Origin: Bacteroidales bacterium
Lineage (GTDB): Bacteria; Bacteroidota; Bacteroidia; Bacteroidales; VadinHA17
Assembly (NCBI GenBank): GCA_020201035.1
Contig: JAIVHO010000038.1
Coordinates: 1-64,000, forward strand
Length of the DNA stretch: 64,000 nt
Reading direction: 5' to 3'
The position numbers and the translations under genes were made by a program. This document shows positions 9,023-18,183 of this stretch, one piece after another (within the stretch, counting starts at the first letter, position 1; every line of letters starts with the position of its first letter). Under the pieces are notes generated by a model. That model ran no database searches, had not been told where the DNA came from, and worked only from the letters and a program-made list of their open reading frames with translations.

Positions 9023-9919
9023 ATGAAAATCGGATTTATAGGATTGGGAAAAATGGGAGGCAACATGGTTCAGCGCCTGATAAATTCAGGGCATGAAGTA
9101 GTTGCGTTTGACAGAAACAATGAGGTTGTAAATAAGATGTCTTCAATGGGTGCTATCCCCTCCTCCTCGCCTGAGGAAATGGTATCAAAACTTGAAGGCC
9201 GTAGAATAATCTGGCTGATGGTACCTTCAGGCAAACCCGTTGATGACACCCTTGAACAACTTTTATCATTAATGAAAAAGAATGATATAATCATTGACGG
9301 TGGTAACTCAAATTACAAGCAAACCATTGCCAGAGCGGAAAAAGCAGCCGGAAATGGTATTCATCTGCTCGATTGTGGCACCAGCGGAGGGGTATGGGGA
9401 CTTGAGAATGGGTACAGCCTGATGTCAGGTGGTAACAGCGAAGCATCTGAATATGCCTTACCCCTCTTCAGAGCCCTGGCTCCCGAAGGAGGATATACCT
9501 ATTGTGGTGAAAGCGGAAGCGGCCATTTTGTGAAAATGGTACATAACGGGATAGAATATGGGATGATGCAATCTTTTGCGGAAGGATTTGAGATAATGGA
9601 GAAATCACCTTTCAACCTTGATCTCACTTCAATAGCCAGTGGATGGCAGTATGGCAGTGTTGTTAAATCATGGCTGCTGGAACTGATAGTTCTCGCCCTG
9701 AAAGAGGATCCGAAACTGGATACTATAAAGGACTATGTTGAGGATAGCGGGGAAGGCAGATGGACAGTTGAAACAGCCATTGAGCTTGATGTGCCAGCTC
9801 ATGTAATATCTGCTGCTCTATATACAAGATTTGCCTCAAGGCAATCAGAGTCATTTGCAATGAAGTTGCTGGCCGCCCTCAGGAACCAGTTTGGAGGACA
9901 TGCAGTTTTAAAAAAATAG
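9023..9919 (+). CDS. gnd: 6-phosphogluconate dehydrogenase, decarboxylating, short form
   Basis: Converts 6-phosphogluconate to ribulose 5-phosphate and CO2 with reduction of NAD(P). The 298-residue length marks the short family (about 300 residues against about 470 for the enteric type). The Rossmann motif GFIGLGKMGGNM lies at the N-terminus. GTSGGVWGLENGY and HFVKMVHNGIEYGMMQ are the substrate/active-site segments, with the catalytic Lys in VKMVHNG. The second beta strand ends AFDRN; an acidic residue there is usual in NAD-preferring enzymes, but the following Arg leaves cofactor choice open. ATG 9023 is preferred over an in-frame TTG at 9014. It leads the gnd-zwf-tal-pgi cluster. Confidence 0.93.
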   Translation: MKIGFIGLGKMGGNMVQRLINSGHEVVAFDRNNEVVNKMSSMGAIPSSSPEEMVSKLEGRRIIWLMVPSGKPVDDTLEQLLSLMKKNDIIIDGGNSNYKQTIARAEKAAGNGIHLLDCGTSGGVWGLENGYSLMSGGNSEASEYALPLFRALAPEGGYTYCGESGSGHFVKMVHNGIEYGMMQSFAEGFEIMEKSPFNLDLTSIASGWQYGSVVKSWLLELIVLALKEDPKLDTIKDYVEDSGEGRWTVETAIELDVPAHVISAALYTRFASRQSESFAMKLLAALRNQFGGHAVLKK

Positions 9920-9922
9920 AAG

Positions 9923-11452
9923 ATGAAGAAGCCTGAAGATATGATACTGGTAATATTCGGGGCTACAGGAGACCTTGCTTACCGAAAACTTATTCCTGCC
10001 CTTTTTGCTCTGGATTGCCGCAATATGCTGCCAGAAAAATTCAGTATCCTTGGTGTGGGGAGAAGCGATCAGGATGACAATGTGTTCAGATCCAGAATGG
10101 AGGAAGGGATTAATAAGTTTGCTGATAAACCGGAAAGTGCTTCCACAGAATCTTTGGATAGATTTATCACAAAACTCTCATACTTCAGGATGGATATGAA
10201 ATCAGCGGAAGATTATCTTTCACTCAAAAATCATCTTGAAGATATAAAAAACAGATCGGAGAACGGCAGGAATATACTGTTCTACCTTGCTATGCCACCC
10301 GCCATGTTCAGTGTAATCTCTGATGGCCTTGGAGAGTCAGGACTCAGCAGAAGCGAGGAGGGCTTCAGAAGGCTTATCATAGAAAAACCATTTGGCTCTG
10401 ACCTGGAGTCGGGTCGCGAACTTAACAGGATTCTGCACCGCTCGTTTGAGGAAAACCAGTTATATCGTATTGATCACTACCTTGGCAAGGAAACTGTTCA
10501 GAACCTTCTGGTGATGAGGTTCGGCAATGGTGTTTTTGAACCCCTCTGGAACAGGAATTATGTTCATCACGTTGAGATTACATCCGCAGAAAGCATTGGC
10601 ATGGAGGGTCGGGGCGATTATTACGAAAGCTCCGGAGCTCTCAGGGATATGCTGCAAAACCATCTTATGCAGGTGGTTGGACTGGTAGCTATGGAGCCGC
10701 CATCATCGATGGAGCCCGACTCCATCAGGAATGAAACGATGAAGGTATTTCAGTCGCTCCGTCCCCTTTCAGAGGAGGATGTACCACGCCAGGTCATCAG
10801 GGGACAGTATATTTCTTCAGAGATCGGAGGTAAAGTAATTCCCGGATATCGTGAAGAAAATGAAGTAGATCCCTCCTCCAGAACAGAAACTTTTGTAGCA
10901 ATGAAGTTCTATATCGATAACTGGAGATGGGGTAATGTACCTTTTTATGTTCGTACAGGCAAAATGTTGCCAACAAAAGTGACCGAAGTAGTTATACACT
11001 TCCATCCTACTCCACACAAACTGTTTAAAGACAATGATACCTGTAACAGCTGTAACCAATTAATTATCCGTATACAACCGGATGAGGGTATCCTTTTAAA
11101 AATCGGAATGAAGGAACCCGGAGCGGGATTTAATGTCAGGAGTGTAAATATGGATTTCCACTATGCTGACCTTACTGATATCCACCTTCCTTCAGCATAT
11201 GAAAGACTGTTATTTGATGCCATGAAAGGAGATTCTACACTCTTTTCCAGAGCTGATGCTGTTGAGGCAGCCTGGAAATTTGTTGCTCCTGTTCAGAAAG
11301 TATGGAGCAGTGATCCTGAACAGAAGATTTACGGATACCCGGCCGGAACCTGGGGGCCTGAGATTGCACATAAGCTTATTGAAGGCAGTAAGACCGGCTG
11401 GCGGTTTCCGTGCGATAATCTGACCGGTAACGAAACCTATTGTGAATTGTAA
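9923..11452 (+). CDS. zwf: Glucose-6-phosphate 1-dehydrogenase
   Basis: Oxidises glucose 6-phosphate to 6-phosphoglucono-1,5-lactone, the entry step of the oxidative pentose-phosphate pathway. The 509-residue length is typical. The dinucleotide-binding motif GATGDLAYRKL is at the N-terminus, the substrate/active-site motif RIDHYLGKE is near residue 185, and EKPFGSD precedes it. It begins 3 bp after gnd stops, so the two are certainly co-transcribed and probably translationally coupled. The 6-phosphogluconolactonase gene that often accompanies zwf is not found next to it. Confidence 0.96.
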   Translation: MKKPEDMILVIFGATGDLAYRKLIPALFALDCRNMLPEKFSILGVGRSDQDDNVFRSRMEEGINKFADKPESASTESLDRFITKLSYFRMDMKSAEDYLSLKNHLEDIKNRSENGRNILFYLAMPPAMFSVISDGLGESGLSRSEEGFRRLIIEKPFGSDLESGRELNRILHRSFEENQLYRIDHYLGKETVQNLLVMRFGNGVFEPLWNRNYVHHVEITSAESIGMEGRGDYYESSGALRDMLQNHLMQVVGLVAMEPPSSMEPDSIRNETMKVFQSLRPLSEEDVPRQVIRGQYISSEIGGKVIPGYREENEVDPSSRTETFVAMKFYIDNWRWGNVPFYVRTGKMLPTKVTEVVIHFHPTPHKLFKDNDTCNSCNQLIIRIQPDEGILLKIGMKEPGAGFNVRSVNMDFHYADLTDIHLPSAYERLLFDAMKGDSTLFSRADAVEAAWKFVAPVQKVWSSDPEQKIYGYPAGTWGPEIAHKLIEGSKTGWRFPCDNLTGNETYCEL

Positions 11453-11546
11453 CTTATTCAGGCTTACTGAATAGAAATTGCCAGGAGTAGGATTAACCCA
11501 TAGAAGATAATTGGAAAAACATTAAGTATAATATAACCAAATAGTT

Positions 11547-12623
11547 ATGAAAAGCAACACAAAACAACTGAGCGAAAAGGGTCAGAGTATCTGGCTTGAT
11601 AATATAACCAGAAAAATGATTGATGATGGTACACTGAAGGGATATATAGATGATCTTTCTGTTACAGGTCTCACTTCAAACCCATCCATCTTTGATTCTG
11701 CAATTGCAAAAACCGGTTATTATGATTCAGGCATTGCAAAGGCAGGCAGCAGGGATATCACGGATGAAGAACTTTTTTTCTCCCTTGCAATAGAAGATAT
11801 ACAAAGAGCTGCAGACCTCTTTATGCCAGTCTATAAAAAAACAAACGGACTGGATGGATTTGTTTCAATTGAGGTTTCTCCCCTGCTGGCCTATGATACT
11901 GAAAATACCATTAAGGCAGCAAAGGATATTTTCCGAAAAGTAAACAGGCCAAATACCTTTATCAAGATTCCGGGTACGCCGGAGGGACTCCCGGCAATAG
12001 AAGCTGCCATTGCTGAAGGCATTCCTGTAAATGTGACCCTGCTCTTTTCAACTGATCAGTATATAGCTGCTTCCCGGGCTTACCTCAGGGGCATTGAAAC
12101 AAGGATTGAAAGGGGAGTTAATGCGGATATCAGGTCAGTAGCTTCCGTTTTTGTGAGCCGGTGGGACAAGGCCGTGGCAGATAAGGTTCCCACGGAGCTA
12201 AACAACAGACTAGGTATGGCGATAATGGGAGGCGTTCTTGCTGCCTACCATGAGTTTCTTGCGTCAGACAGGGTGAGGAGAATAATGAACGAGGGAGCAA
12301 TTCCGCAGCGACTGCTATGGGCAAGCACCGGAACGAAAGATCCCAATGCACCTGATACATTTTATATAGAAAAACTTATTGCGCCGTTCACTGTAAATAC
12401 AATTCCTGAATCAACCCTGCTTGCTTTTGCAGACCATGGCAAAGCAGGGGAAATCATGAAAGTTGATACAGCAGCCAGTGATAAGGAAGTCAGCCTCTTT
12501 TCAGACGCCGGTATAGACTCTTCAACTCTGGGCAGTCAGTTGCAAAAAGAGGGTGCAGAAGCTTTTATCAGTTCATGGGAACACCTGATAGAAAGCATAG
12601 GTGAAAAGAGAAAGAGTGTATAG
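11547..12623 (+). CDS. tal: Transaldolase
   Basis: Transfers dihydroxyacetone units between sedoheptulose 7-phosphate and glyceraldehyde 3-phosphate in the non-oxidative pentose-phosphate pathway. The 358-residue length matches the bacterial Tal group found alone or fused to pgi. Visible motifs are GLTSNPSIFDSAI near the N-terminus, FIKIPGTPEGLPAIE with the Schiff-base Lys, and NVTLLFSTDQY. It follows zwf after 94 bp and precedes pgi by 42 bp, on the same strand. The tal-pgi adjacency echoes the tal-pgi fusions of other bacteria, but a stop codon and an intergenic gap clearly separate the two here. Confidence 0.94.
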   Translation: MKSNTKQLSEKGQSIWLDNITRKMIDDGTLKGYIDDLSVTGLTSNPSIFDSAIAKTGYYDSGIAKAGSRDITDEELFFSLAIEDIQRAADLFMPVYKKTNGLDGFVSIEVSPLLAYDTENTIKAAKDIFRKVNRPNTFIKIPGTPEGLPAIEAAIAEGIPVNVTLLFSTDQYIAASRAYLRGIETRIERGVNADIRSVASVFVSRWDKAVADKVPTELNNRLGMAIMGGVLAAYHEFLASDRVRRIMNEGAIPQRLLWASTGTKDPNAPDTFYIEKLIAPFTVNTIPESTLLAFADHGKAGEIMKVDTAASDKEVSLFSDAGIDSSTLGSQLQKEGAEAFISSWEHLIESIGEKRKSV

Positions 12624-12665
12624 ATTTGCTTTATTACAATAACTGTTGTCAATAAAAAAACTATT

Positions 12666-14288
12666 ATGCACAAGCTTACAGACAAAGCTTCCTGGAAATC
12701 ACTGGTAAATCATTACAGATCACTTGAGAATATTTCGCTGAGAGAACTATTCTCTGAGGATCCTGATAGAGGTAAAAAACTAATAATCAGGGCTACAGAT
12801 ATTTATTTTGATTATTCAAAGCAACGCGTTACAGACGAAACCATTAAACTGCTGATAAATCTTGCCCGGGAGCAGGGATTGAAGGAGAGAATGGAAGCCA
12901 TGTTTGCCGGTGACAGAATCAATACAACAGAGAATCGTTCAGTATTGCATACCGCATTAAGGATGCCGGAAGGCAAAGAGCTTTTAGTTGATGGTATCAA
13001 TGTAACTGAGGAGGTACACCGGGTTCTTGCGAGTATGACTACATTTTGTGACAGGATTAGAACCGGAGAGTGGAAGGGCTTTTCTGGTAAGCCGGTCCGT
13101 AATATCGTAAATATTGGAATAGGCGGATCTGACCTTGGTCCGGTTATGGCGTATGAGGCTTTAAAGTACTACACTTCCGGGGATATGACCTTCAGGTTTG
13201 TCTCAAATATTGACGGGAGCGACCTTGTTGAAGCATTGCGGGGGCTCAATCCTGATGAGACTCTTTTTATTATCTCCTCAAAAACCTTTACCACTCTTGA
13301 AACGCTTACCAATGCAAAAAGTGCAAGGAGATGGTTCCTTAAAAACGGGGGAAGCAAGGCTGATGTGGCAAAGCATTTTGTTGCTGTTTCAACAAACAGG
13401 GAGAAGGTAATTGAATTTGGTATTGATCCGGAGAACATGTTTGGATTCTGGGACTGGGTAGGAGGCAGATACTCAATGGATTCGGCAATAGGTCTTTCAA
13501 CTATGCTTGCTGTTGGACCAGAAGCATTTCGTGAGATGCTGAGAGGATTCCGGGAGATGGATGAGCACTTCCTCAACACACCCTTTGAACAAAATATACC
13601 GGTAATAATGGGCCTGCTGGCAGTGTGGAACACCAATTTCCTGAATCTCAGGACACAGGCTATACTTCCGTACGACAACTACCTGAAGCGATTTCCGGCG
13701 TACCTGCAGCAGCTTACAATGGAGAGTAATGGAAAAAGTGTCACCCTTGAGGGCCACAGGGTTGATTACCATACAGGACCGGTGTACTGGGGTGAACCCG
13801 GAACCAACGGACAACACTCCTTTTACCAGCTGATACATCAGGGTACAATGATAATACCCTGTGATTTTATTGGTTTTATATCACCCCTCAATGACCTTGA
13901 ACCGCATCACGATTACCTGATGGCAAATATGATTGCTCAGGGAGAAGCACTTGCCTTTGGTAAAACCAGGAAAGAGGCTGAAGAGGCAGGTATTGAGAGC
14001 CGCCTTTTACCACATAAGGTATTCGAAGGCAACAGGCCGTCATCAACCTTTCTTCTTGAAAAACTTACACCTCACACTCTGGGAAAACTGGTGGCAATGT
14101 ATGAACACACTGTTTTTACCCAGGGAGTATTATGGGGAATCAACTCCTTTGATCAGATGGGGGTTGAGCTAGGAAAAGTACTTGCTGAAAAAATAATATC
14201 AGAATTGGAAGATCAGGGAAACGTTATGGGGCACGACAGCTCAACAAACGAGCTGATAAAGATTATTAGCAGGCCTGTCACTCCTTAA
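12666..14288 (+). CDS. pgi: Glucose-6-phosphate isomerase
   Basis: Interconverts glucose 6-phosphate and fructose 6-phosphate, linking the pentose-phosphate enzymes encoded upstream with glycolysis and gluconeogenesis. The 540-residue length matches the large bacterial/eukaryotic class. Motifs include [18 protein letters not shown], the phosphate-binding [23 protein letters not shown], the active-site Glu in [26 protein letters not shown] and the C-terminal GVELGKVLA. It is last in the gnd-zwf-tal-pgi cluster and converges on eanA with a 28-bp gap in which no clear hairpin terminator is visible. Confidence 0.96.
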   Translation: MHKLTDKASWKSLVNHYRSLENISLRELFSEDPDRGKKLIIRATDIYFDYSKQRVTDETIKLLINLAREQGLKERMEAMFAGDRINTTENRSVLHTALRMPEGKELLVDGINVTEEVHRVLASMTTFCDRIRTGEWKGFSGKPVRNIVNIGIGGSDLGPVMAYEALKYYTSGDMTFRFVSNIDGSDLVEALRGLNPDETLFIISSKTFTTLETLTNAKSARRWFLKNGGSKADVAKHFVAVSTNREKVIEFGIDPENMFGFWDWVGGRYSMDSAIGLSTMLAVGPEAFREMLRGFREMDEHFLNTPFEQNIPVIMGLLAVWNTNFLNLRTQAILPYDNYLKRFPAYLQQLTMESNGKSVTLEGHRVDYHTGPVYWGEPGTNGQHSFYQLIHQGTMIIPCDFIGFISPLNDLEPHHDYLMANMIAQGEALAFGKTRKEAEEAGIESRLLPHKVFEGNRPSSTFLLEKLTPHTLGKLVAMYEHTVFTQGVLWGINSFDQMGVELGKVLAEKIISELEDQGNVMGHDSSTNELIKIISRPVTP

Positions 14289-14316
14289 TGCCGTCAGTCA
14301 GGAAGTGGATTAGTAT

Positions 14317-15285
14317 TTATTGCTTCTCCCAGAGGGAATCAACAAACCACCCTTTTGAGTCGGTGAAACTCCGGATAACGTTGAACCCATGATCATTGGC
14401 TAGTGTTTTAATTTTAGAAAGATCAAATTTTCTTGATCTTTCCATAAGTATAGGTTCCCATTTAGAAAACCGGAATCTGTCTCCTGAACATTTAAAAGTA
14501 ACTTCCTGTTGATCAGTTGAAACAAGATAGCTACGCACCTCTCCTCCAAGGGGGTTATAAGTGGTGTGATGTTCAAATTTATCAATCTGAAAATCAGCCT
14601 CCAGTTCACGATTGAGGCGTTCCAGATGATTAAGGTTAAACCTGGCTGTATGGCCATGACTATCATTATATGCATCCATTATAACCCCGGGAGATTTTTT
14701 CAGATCAAACCCGATAAGAACCCTGTCGCCAGTTGAGCATATATCAGCCAGGAAAGTAAGGAAGTCATTTGTTTCGTGATCATTAAAGTTTCCGATATTG
14801 GAACCCAGAAAAAGGATCACTTTCTTTTGAGACACTGAGCCATTCAGCTTTTCCGTAAGTCTAAAGAAATCTCCGGTAAATGGGTCAACGGGCAGGTCTG
14901 GAAAATTTACAGCGAGGCTGTCGACGAGTTCTCTGTTTGCTTCTGAACTAATGTCAACGGGAACATACCTGAATTCAGCTCCTGATTTAATTATTTCCTC
15001 AAGTAGTATCCGGGTCTTTAATCCGTCCCCAGAGCCAAGTTCCACCAGATCAAACCTCTCCGTGTTGTTAACAAGAGCTTCCGTGATTATCTTTTTCTGG
15101 TTTCTGAATATCTCCAGTTCACAACCGGTTAGGTAGTATTCCGGCATTTGCATTATCTCCCGGAACAGGTCACTTCCCCTGCTGTCATAGAAATATTTTG
15201 ACAAAAGATACTTAGGGTCACAAGATAGCCCCATTACAGCATCGTTCTGAAGGGCAGTAGTGATTATTGATGATTCTACAGGCAT
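14317..15285 (-). CDS. eanA: EgtD/EanA-type L-histidine N-alpha-methyltransferase
   Basis: Predicted to trimethylate the alpha-amino group of L-histidine with three S-adenosylmethionine to give hercynine, the first step of ergothioneine synthesis. The 322-residue length fits EgtD/EanA. Visible family motifs are YDSRGSDLFREI with PEYYLT (substrate loop), the SAM-binding ELGSGDGLKTRILLEE, FLGSNIGNF, GFDLKKSP, and near the C-terminus ERSRKF, the E-x-S-x-K-F pattern that positions the histidine in EgtD. It lies 45 bp after eanB on the same strand. No EgtB or EgtC gene is present, as expected for the anaerobic pathway. Family is firm; assignment as histidine-specific rests on the partner gene. Confidence 0.85.
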   Translation of the reverse strand: MPVESSIITTALQNDAVMGLSCDPKYLLSKYFYDSRGSDLFREIMQMPEYYLTGCELEIFRNQKKIITEALVNNTERFDLVELGSGDGLKTRILLEEIIKSGAEFRYVPVDISSEANRELVDSLAVNFPDLPVDPFTGDFFRLTEKLNGSVSQKKVILFLGSNIGNFNDHETNDFLTFLADICSTGDRVLIGFDLKKSPGVIMDAYNDSHGHTARFNLNHLERLNRELEADFQIDKFEHHTTYNPLGGEVRSYLVSTDQQEVTFKCSGDRFRFSKWEPILMERSRKFDLSKIKTLANDHGFNVIRSFTDSKGWFVDSLWEKQ

Positions 15286-15330
15286 AGTTGATTATTTATG
15301 GTTACATATCCCGAAATGGCGTCAAATATT

Positions 15331-16629
15331 TTATAGATCCCTTTCAAAGGGATTTGAGGGATCGCTGCTCCACTCAAACCAGCCACCGTCATATACAGAA
15401 ACCTCTGGCCATCCCATCAGCCACGCATTAAACCAGGCTTCGCTGCCCCGCCACCCCGTACCGCAATAGAACGCCAGGTGCTTATCCGGAGTGATTCCTG
15501 AATCAACCCAGCCTTTTTCAATTTCACCGAATTCCCTTGTTGTATGATCAAGATTACGATAATTCTCCATGTGATATGCATCAGATCCGCAATCAGCAAA
15601 AATGGCTCCTGGAATCCTCCCCATGGGCTCAATATAGTTATAACCACTTGTTTCGCCCCTGTATTCGGGCAGACTTCTCACACAAACCAGTTCAGCATCA
15701 TCTGATGCTATCATTACCTTTGCTTCAGGCGTATCAACAAACAGCTCAGGTTTTGCCGGTATAACGGCCCCGAAATCGTCAGTACTCTTTCTCTTTTGCA
15801 CATCAAGAGTGGATGTCTTATATCCTGCATCTATCCACGACTGAAATCCCCCGTTAAGGATCCTGACATCCCTGACACCTGCATACATCATTATCAGTGC
15901 ACACCGTATTGCTCCAATATCACCGGCAGCACTTCCCGGGAAGGGGTCCTGATTATCCGGCGACATAAATTTTCCATAAAGAATAACAGTGGTGCCGGCT
16001 GTAATACCATGTTCCAGGAGAGCCTCCTTCAGTTCTGCCGGTGATCTCCTGTTCCATGTTTCAGGTGCCTCCAGCGCCAGGGTATCCATATCAATTGCAC
16101 CAGGTATATGGCCGGTCAGATAGGCATCCCTGTTACGGTAGTGAGCATGCACAACCACGAAACTTTTACCATCGTATTCAGCCGGTTGTTCACCTGAAAT
16201 AAGTGAGTGTACCCATTTTGCAGAAACAAGATTCCTGTAACGTGCAAGCTTGCTTACGGGCCTGCTTGCATCAGCAAGCCATTCGGAAACAAACTCATTA
16301 AATATTGAGACATAGCTGTAACCTGCCCCGGTAAATCGTTGGGCCACTTTAAGAATATCAAATTCATTATTCCCGTATATTATCAGCTTGTGTCCGGTGG
16401 TAATCCCCTTGTTTCTCACAATTTCAATCCAATCGATATAATCGGTCCATTTAACCGGAAGACTCCCTGCCCCGGGGATATGACCTCCCCGACTGCTCCC
16501 GGACTCAATCCAGCCGTTATATAGATCCACTGATCTGGAATCAATAATTATAACTTTTGAGTCATCCAGATAACCGGCTACTTCCCCGGAGGTAACTCTT
16601 TCAATTTTCTCATTACGGGGTAAACTCAT
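15331..16629 (-). CDS. eanB: EanB-type rhodanese, hercynine sulfurtransferase (ergothioneine synthase)
   Basis: Predicted to move sulfur from a protein persulfide straight onto the imidazole of hercynine, giving ergothioneine without oxygen. The 432 residues form three rhodanese-like units. Cys316, Cys347 and Cys389 are spaced 31 and 42 residues apart, the spacing of Cys339, Cys370 and Cys412 in Chlorobium limicola EanB (numbering from memory). Tyr330 matches Tyr353, and the active loop YCGTGWR at 388-394 keeps the Tyr, persulfide Cys and Thr. Near the second unit VVHAHYR appears to have Val where EanB has a non-essential Cys. It sits between DUF427 and eanA genes, 39 and 45 bp away. The paired methyltransferase makes another rhodanese role unlikely. 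Confidence 0.88.
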   Translation of the reverse strand: MSLPRNEKIERVTSGEVAGYLDDSKVIIIDSRSVDLYNGWIESGSSRGGHIPGAGSLPVKWTDYIDWIEIVRNKGITTGHKLIIYGNNEFDILKVAQRFTGAGYSYVSIFNEFVSEWLADASRPVSKLARYRNLVSAKWVHSLISGEQPAEYDGKSFVVVHAHYRNRDAYLTGHIPGAIDMDTLALEAPETWNRRSPAELKEALLEHGITAGTTVILYGKFMSPDNQDPFPGSAAGDIGAIRCALIMMYAGVRDVRILNGGFQSWIDAGYKTSTLDVQKRKSTDDFGAVIPAKPELFVDTPEAKVMIASDDAELVCVRSLPEYRGETSGYNYIEPMGRIPGAIFADCGSDAYHMENYRNLDHTTREFGEIEKGWVDSGITPDKHLAFYCGTGWRGSEAWFNAWLMGWPEVSVYDGGWFEWSSDPSNPFERDL

Positions 16630-16668
16630 AATTTAATTCAATTATTTTCAGTTGTCAGTTATATTCAG

Positions 16669-16953
16669 TTAACTTCCGGTAATCTCCACGCCCTTCCAGA
16701 ATGCAATGTACCCCTTTATATGTTCAGCGGCTTCTTTGGGTTGCGGGTAATACCAGGCAGCATCCCTGTTTATCCTGCCATCGACAGTGATATCATAATA
16801 GGATGCATTTCCCTTCCAGGGACAAACTGATTTTGTTTCGCTGTCACTCAGAACTTCCATCCTGACAGAGTCAGGCGGGAAATAGTGATTCTTCTCTATT
16901 ACTATGGTATCGTCGCTATCGGCAATAACCATATTATTCCATATTGCTTTCAT
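16669..16953 (-). CDS. DUF427 family protein
   Basis: A 94-residue cytoplasmic protein with the full DUF427 pattern: an early Trp, VIEKNHYFPPDSV, the CPWKGNASYYD segment, AAWYYPQP and GYIAFWKGVEI. The biochemical role of the family is not established. It is the first gene of an apparent operon with eanB (39-bp gap) and eanA, which suggests a part in ergothioneine or sulfur/redox metabolism, for example as an accessory or a product-handling protein. That link is inference from position only. A perfect palindrome lies 75-95 bp upstream of its start. Confidence 0.85.
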   Translation of the reverse strand: MKAIWNNMVIADSDDTIVIEKNHYFPPDSVRMEVLSDSETKSVCPWKGNASYYDITVDGRINRDAAWYYPQPKEAAEHIKGYIAFWKGVEITGS

Positions 16954-17027
16954 CCCGTTTATATTTATTGGTTACATATATACTTAACATTTTCAAATAG
17001 ATTCAGTTCTATCCTGTTAGCAATTTA

Positions 17028-17048
17028 AGAAACAATGGCATTGTTTCT
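17028..17048. promoter_or_regulatory. Perfect 21-bp palindrome upstream of the DUF427-eanB-eanA operon
   Basis: AGAAACAATG and CATTGTTTCT flank a single central G: ten perfectly paired bases on each side. It lies 75 bp upstream of the first gene of the ergothioneine operon, in an otherwise gene-free 317-bp gap. It has low G+C and no T-tract, so it is not a good terminator for the small gene further upstream. A dimeric regulator site is the more likely reading. Nothing else clear is seen in the rest of the gap (16954-17270). Confidence 0.5.
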
Positions 17049-17270
17049 CTCAAGTGAGGGTATCTTTCTGTTCACCCTGTTTTTGACCTCAGGAGTGCAG
17101 TTTAGCAACCTCTGCTCTGTTAATATGTAGTGGTTGTAAGTGGATTGATGTTCAGAGAGGCCATCTATCCGGAAATATACCCTGCTTTTTGTACCTTTTA
17201 CAGGGCGCCATTAATGGAGTGTTTAATAAGTAATTATTGCAGGCAGTTTAATTATTCTGCTGCAATGTTT

Positions 17271-17519
17271 TCAGCACCTCCCCCTGGCACAGGGGCTGTT
17301 AGTAACAAAGAATCCGAAAAATCCACCTATACCGATACTTTTTAAAATATCCCCTGCAGGGATTATTTCCAGGTGCAGACCCTCTGTGAAATAGTAATAG
17401 AGAAAACCTGCAACGGCTCCTATCAGCACTGCCATTGCCGTTCTTCGGACCTGTTTTGACCTGATACTCCTTGTAAGCCAGCTACCTTCCTTTTCCAGTT
17501 CGAGTTCCTTAAATTTCAT
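17271..17519 (-). CDS. Small membrane protein ending in SPCARGRC
   Basis: An 82-residue protein. A basic, soluble N-terminus of about 28 residues is followed by a hydrophobic segment (AMAVLIGAVAGFLYYYF) and a second, glycine- and phenylalanine-rich one (IGIGGFFGFFVTN), then a conserved-looking cysteine tail SPCARGRC. This resembles small two-helix proteins of Bacteroidota found near rhodanese or thiol genes, but I cannot name the family securely. A TATATTTG element suitable as a -7 box lies 27 bp upstream of the ATG. It stands between the ergothioneine operon and the copper-efflux operon, on the same strand as both. Function unknown. Confidence 0.65.
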   Translation of the reverse strand: MKFKELELEKEGSWLTRSIRSKQVRRTAMAVLIGAVAGFLYYYFTEGLHLEIIPAGDILKSIGIGGFFGFFVTNSPCARGRC

Positions 17520-17545
17520 TGTATATATATCTATATATTTATATG

Positions 17546-17553
17546 CAAATATA
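17546..17553 (-). promoter_or_regulatory. Candidate Bacteroidota -7 element (TATATTTG)
   Basis: On the minus strand this reads TATATTTG, matching TAnnTTTG, 27 bp upstream of the small membrane protein start at 17519. No convincing -33 TTTG is seen at the normal spacing and the region is AT-rich, so this is tentative. The remaining gap to 17783 shows nothing else clear. Confidence 0.3.
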
Positions 17554-17783
17554 TGTATTATTTGTAATTTATATACCTTTCAGAGCATACAAACCGATGA
17601 AGTTACCTGTCTACACTGATCAGAATATTCATGAATTCCGCATATTCCACAATCAGACTGGCTAATAGTAAATCCTGATCTGAGCGATACAGGATTATTA
17701 AATATTACAAATCAGCAGGTTGAAAGTTAACAGAGGGTACCCACCGGGATACCCTCCTGTAACGTCTTAAATCAGTTAACAGA

Positions 17784-18155
17784 TCATCCCTTCTCACCCT
17801 TTTCCTTCTTCTTGTCATCCTCTTTAATACGTTCATACTTGCAGCATGCCGGCAGTTTATCATATACATCATTTTCAGCCTTTACCTGCCTGGTATCATG
17901 CCCCACAGCGGCAACTGCCTTGTGAACACTCTTAACATCTTTGCCTATAGCGTTAAACACAAACTCCAGCATTTTTGTTTCGGCACTCCATGAAGCTTCT
18001 GATACTCCTTCAACTGTTCCTGCAGCCTTTTCAATCCGGGCCTTGCACATCCCGCATTCTCCTGCTACGAAAATTTTCTCCTTGTCGGACTGTGCCGACA
18101 GTGAAAGGGTTGCCATTAGTGCGACAACCAGTGTTCCAAATAATTTGTTTTTCAT
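17784..18155 (-). CDS. Secreted heavy-metal-associated (HMA) domain protein
   Basis: A 123-residue protein with a signal peptide ending near SAQ, an HMA fold with the metal motif GMCKARIEKA, and a lysine/glutamate-rich C-terminal tail preceded by a CC pair (LPACCKYE). The motif GMCxxR is a variant of the usual GMxCxxC: only one Cys of the pair is present, with another at ECGMC just before. It should bind Cu(I) or a similar ion in the periplasm and pass it to the CusB adaptor encoded 28 bp upstream. It is the last gene of the efflux operon. Metal identity is inferred from the operon. Confidence 0.82.
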   Translation of the reverse strand: MKNKLFGTLVVALMATLSLSAQSDKEKIFVAGECGMCKARIEKAAGTVEGVSEASWSAETKMLEFVFNAIGKDVKSVHKAVAAVGHDTRQVKAENDVYDKLPACCKYERIKEDDKKKEKGEKG

Positions 18156-18183
18156 AATTACTCTGTTTTTAGTTTAAAAAAAT

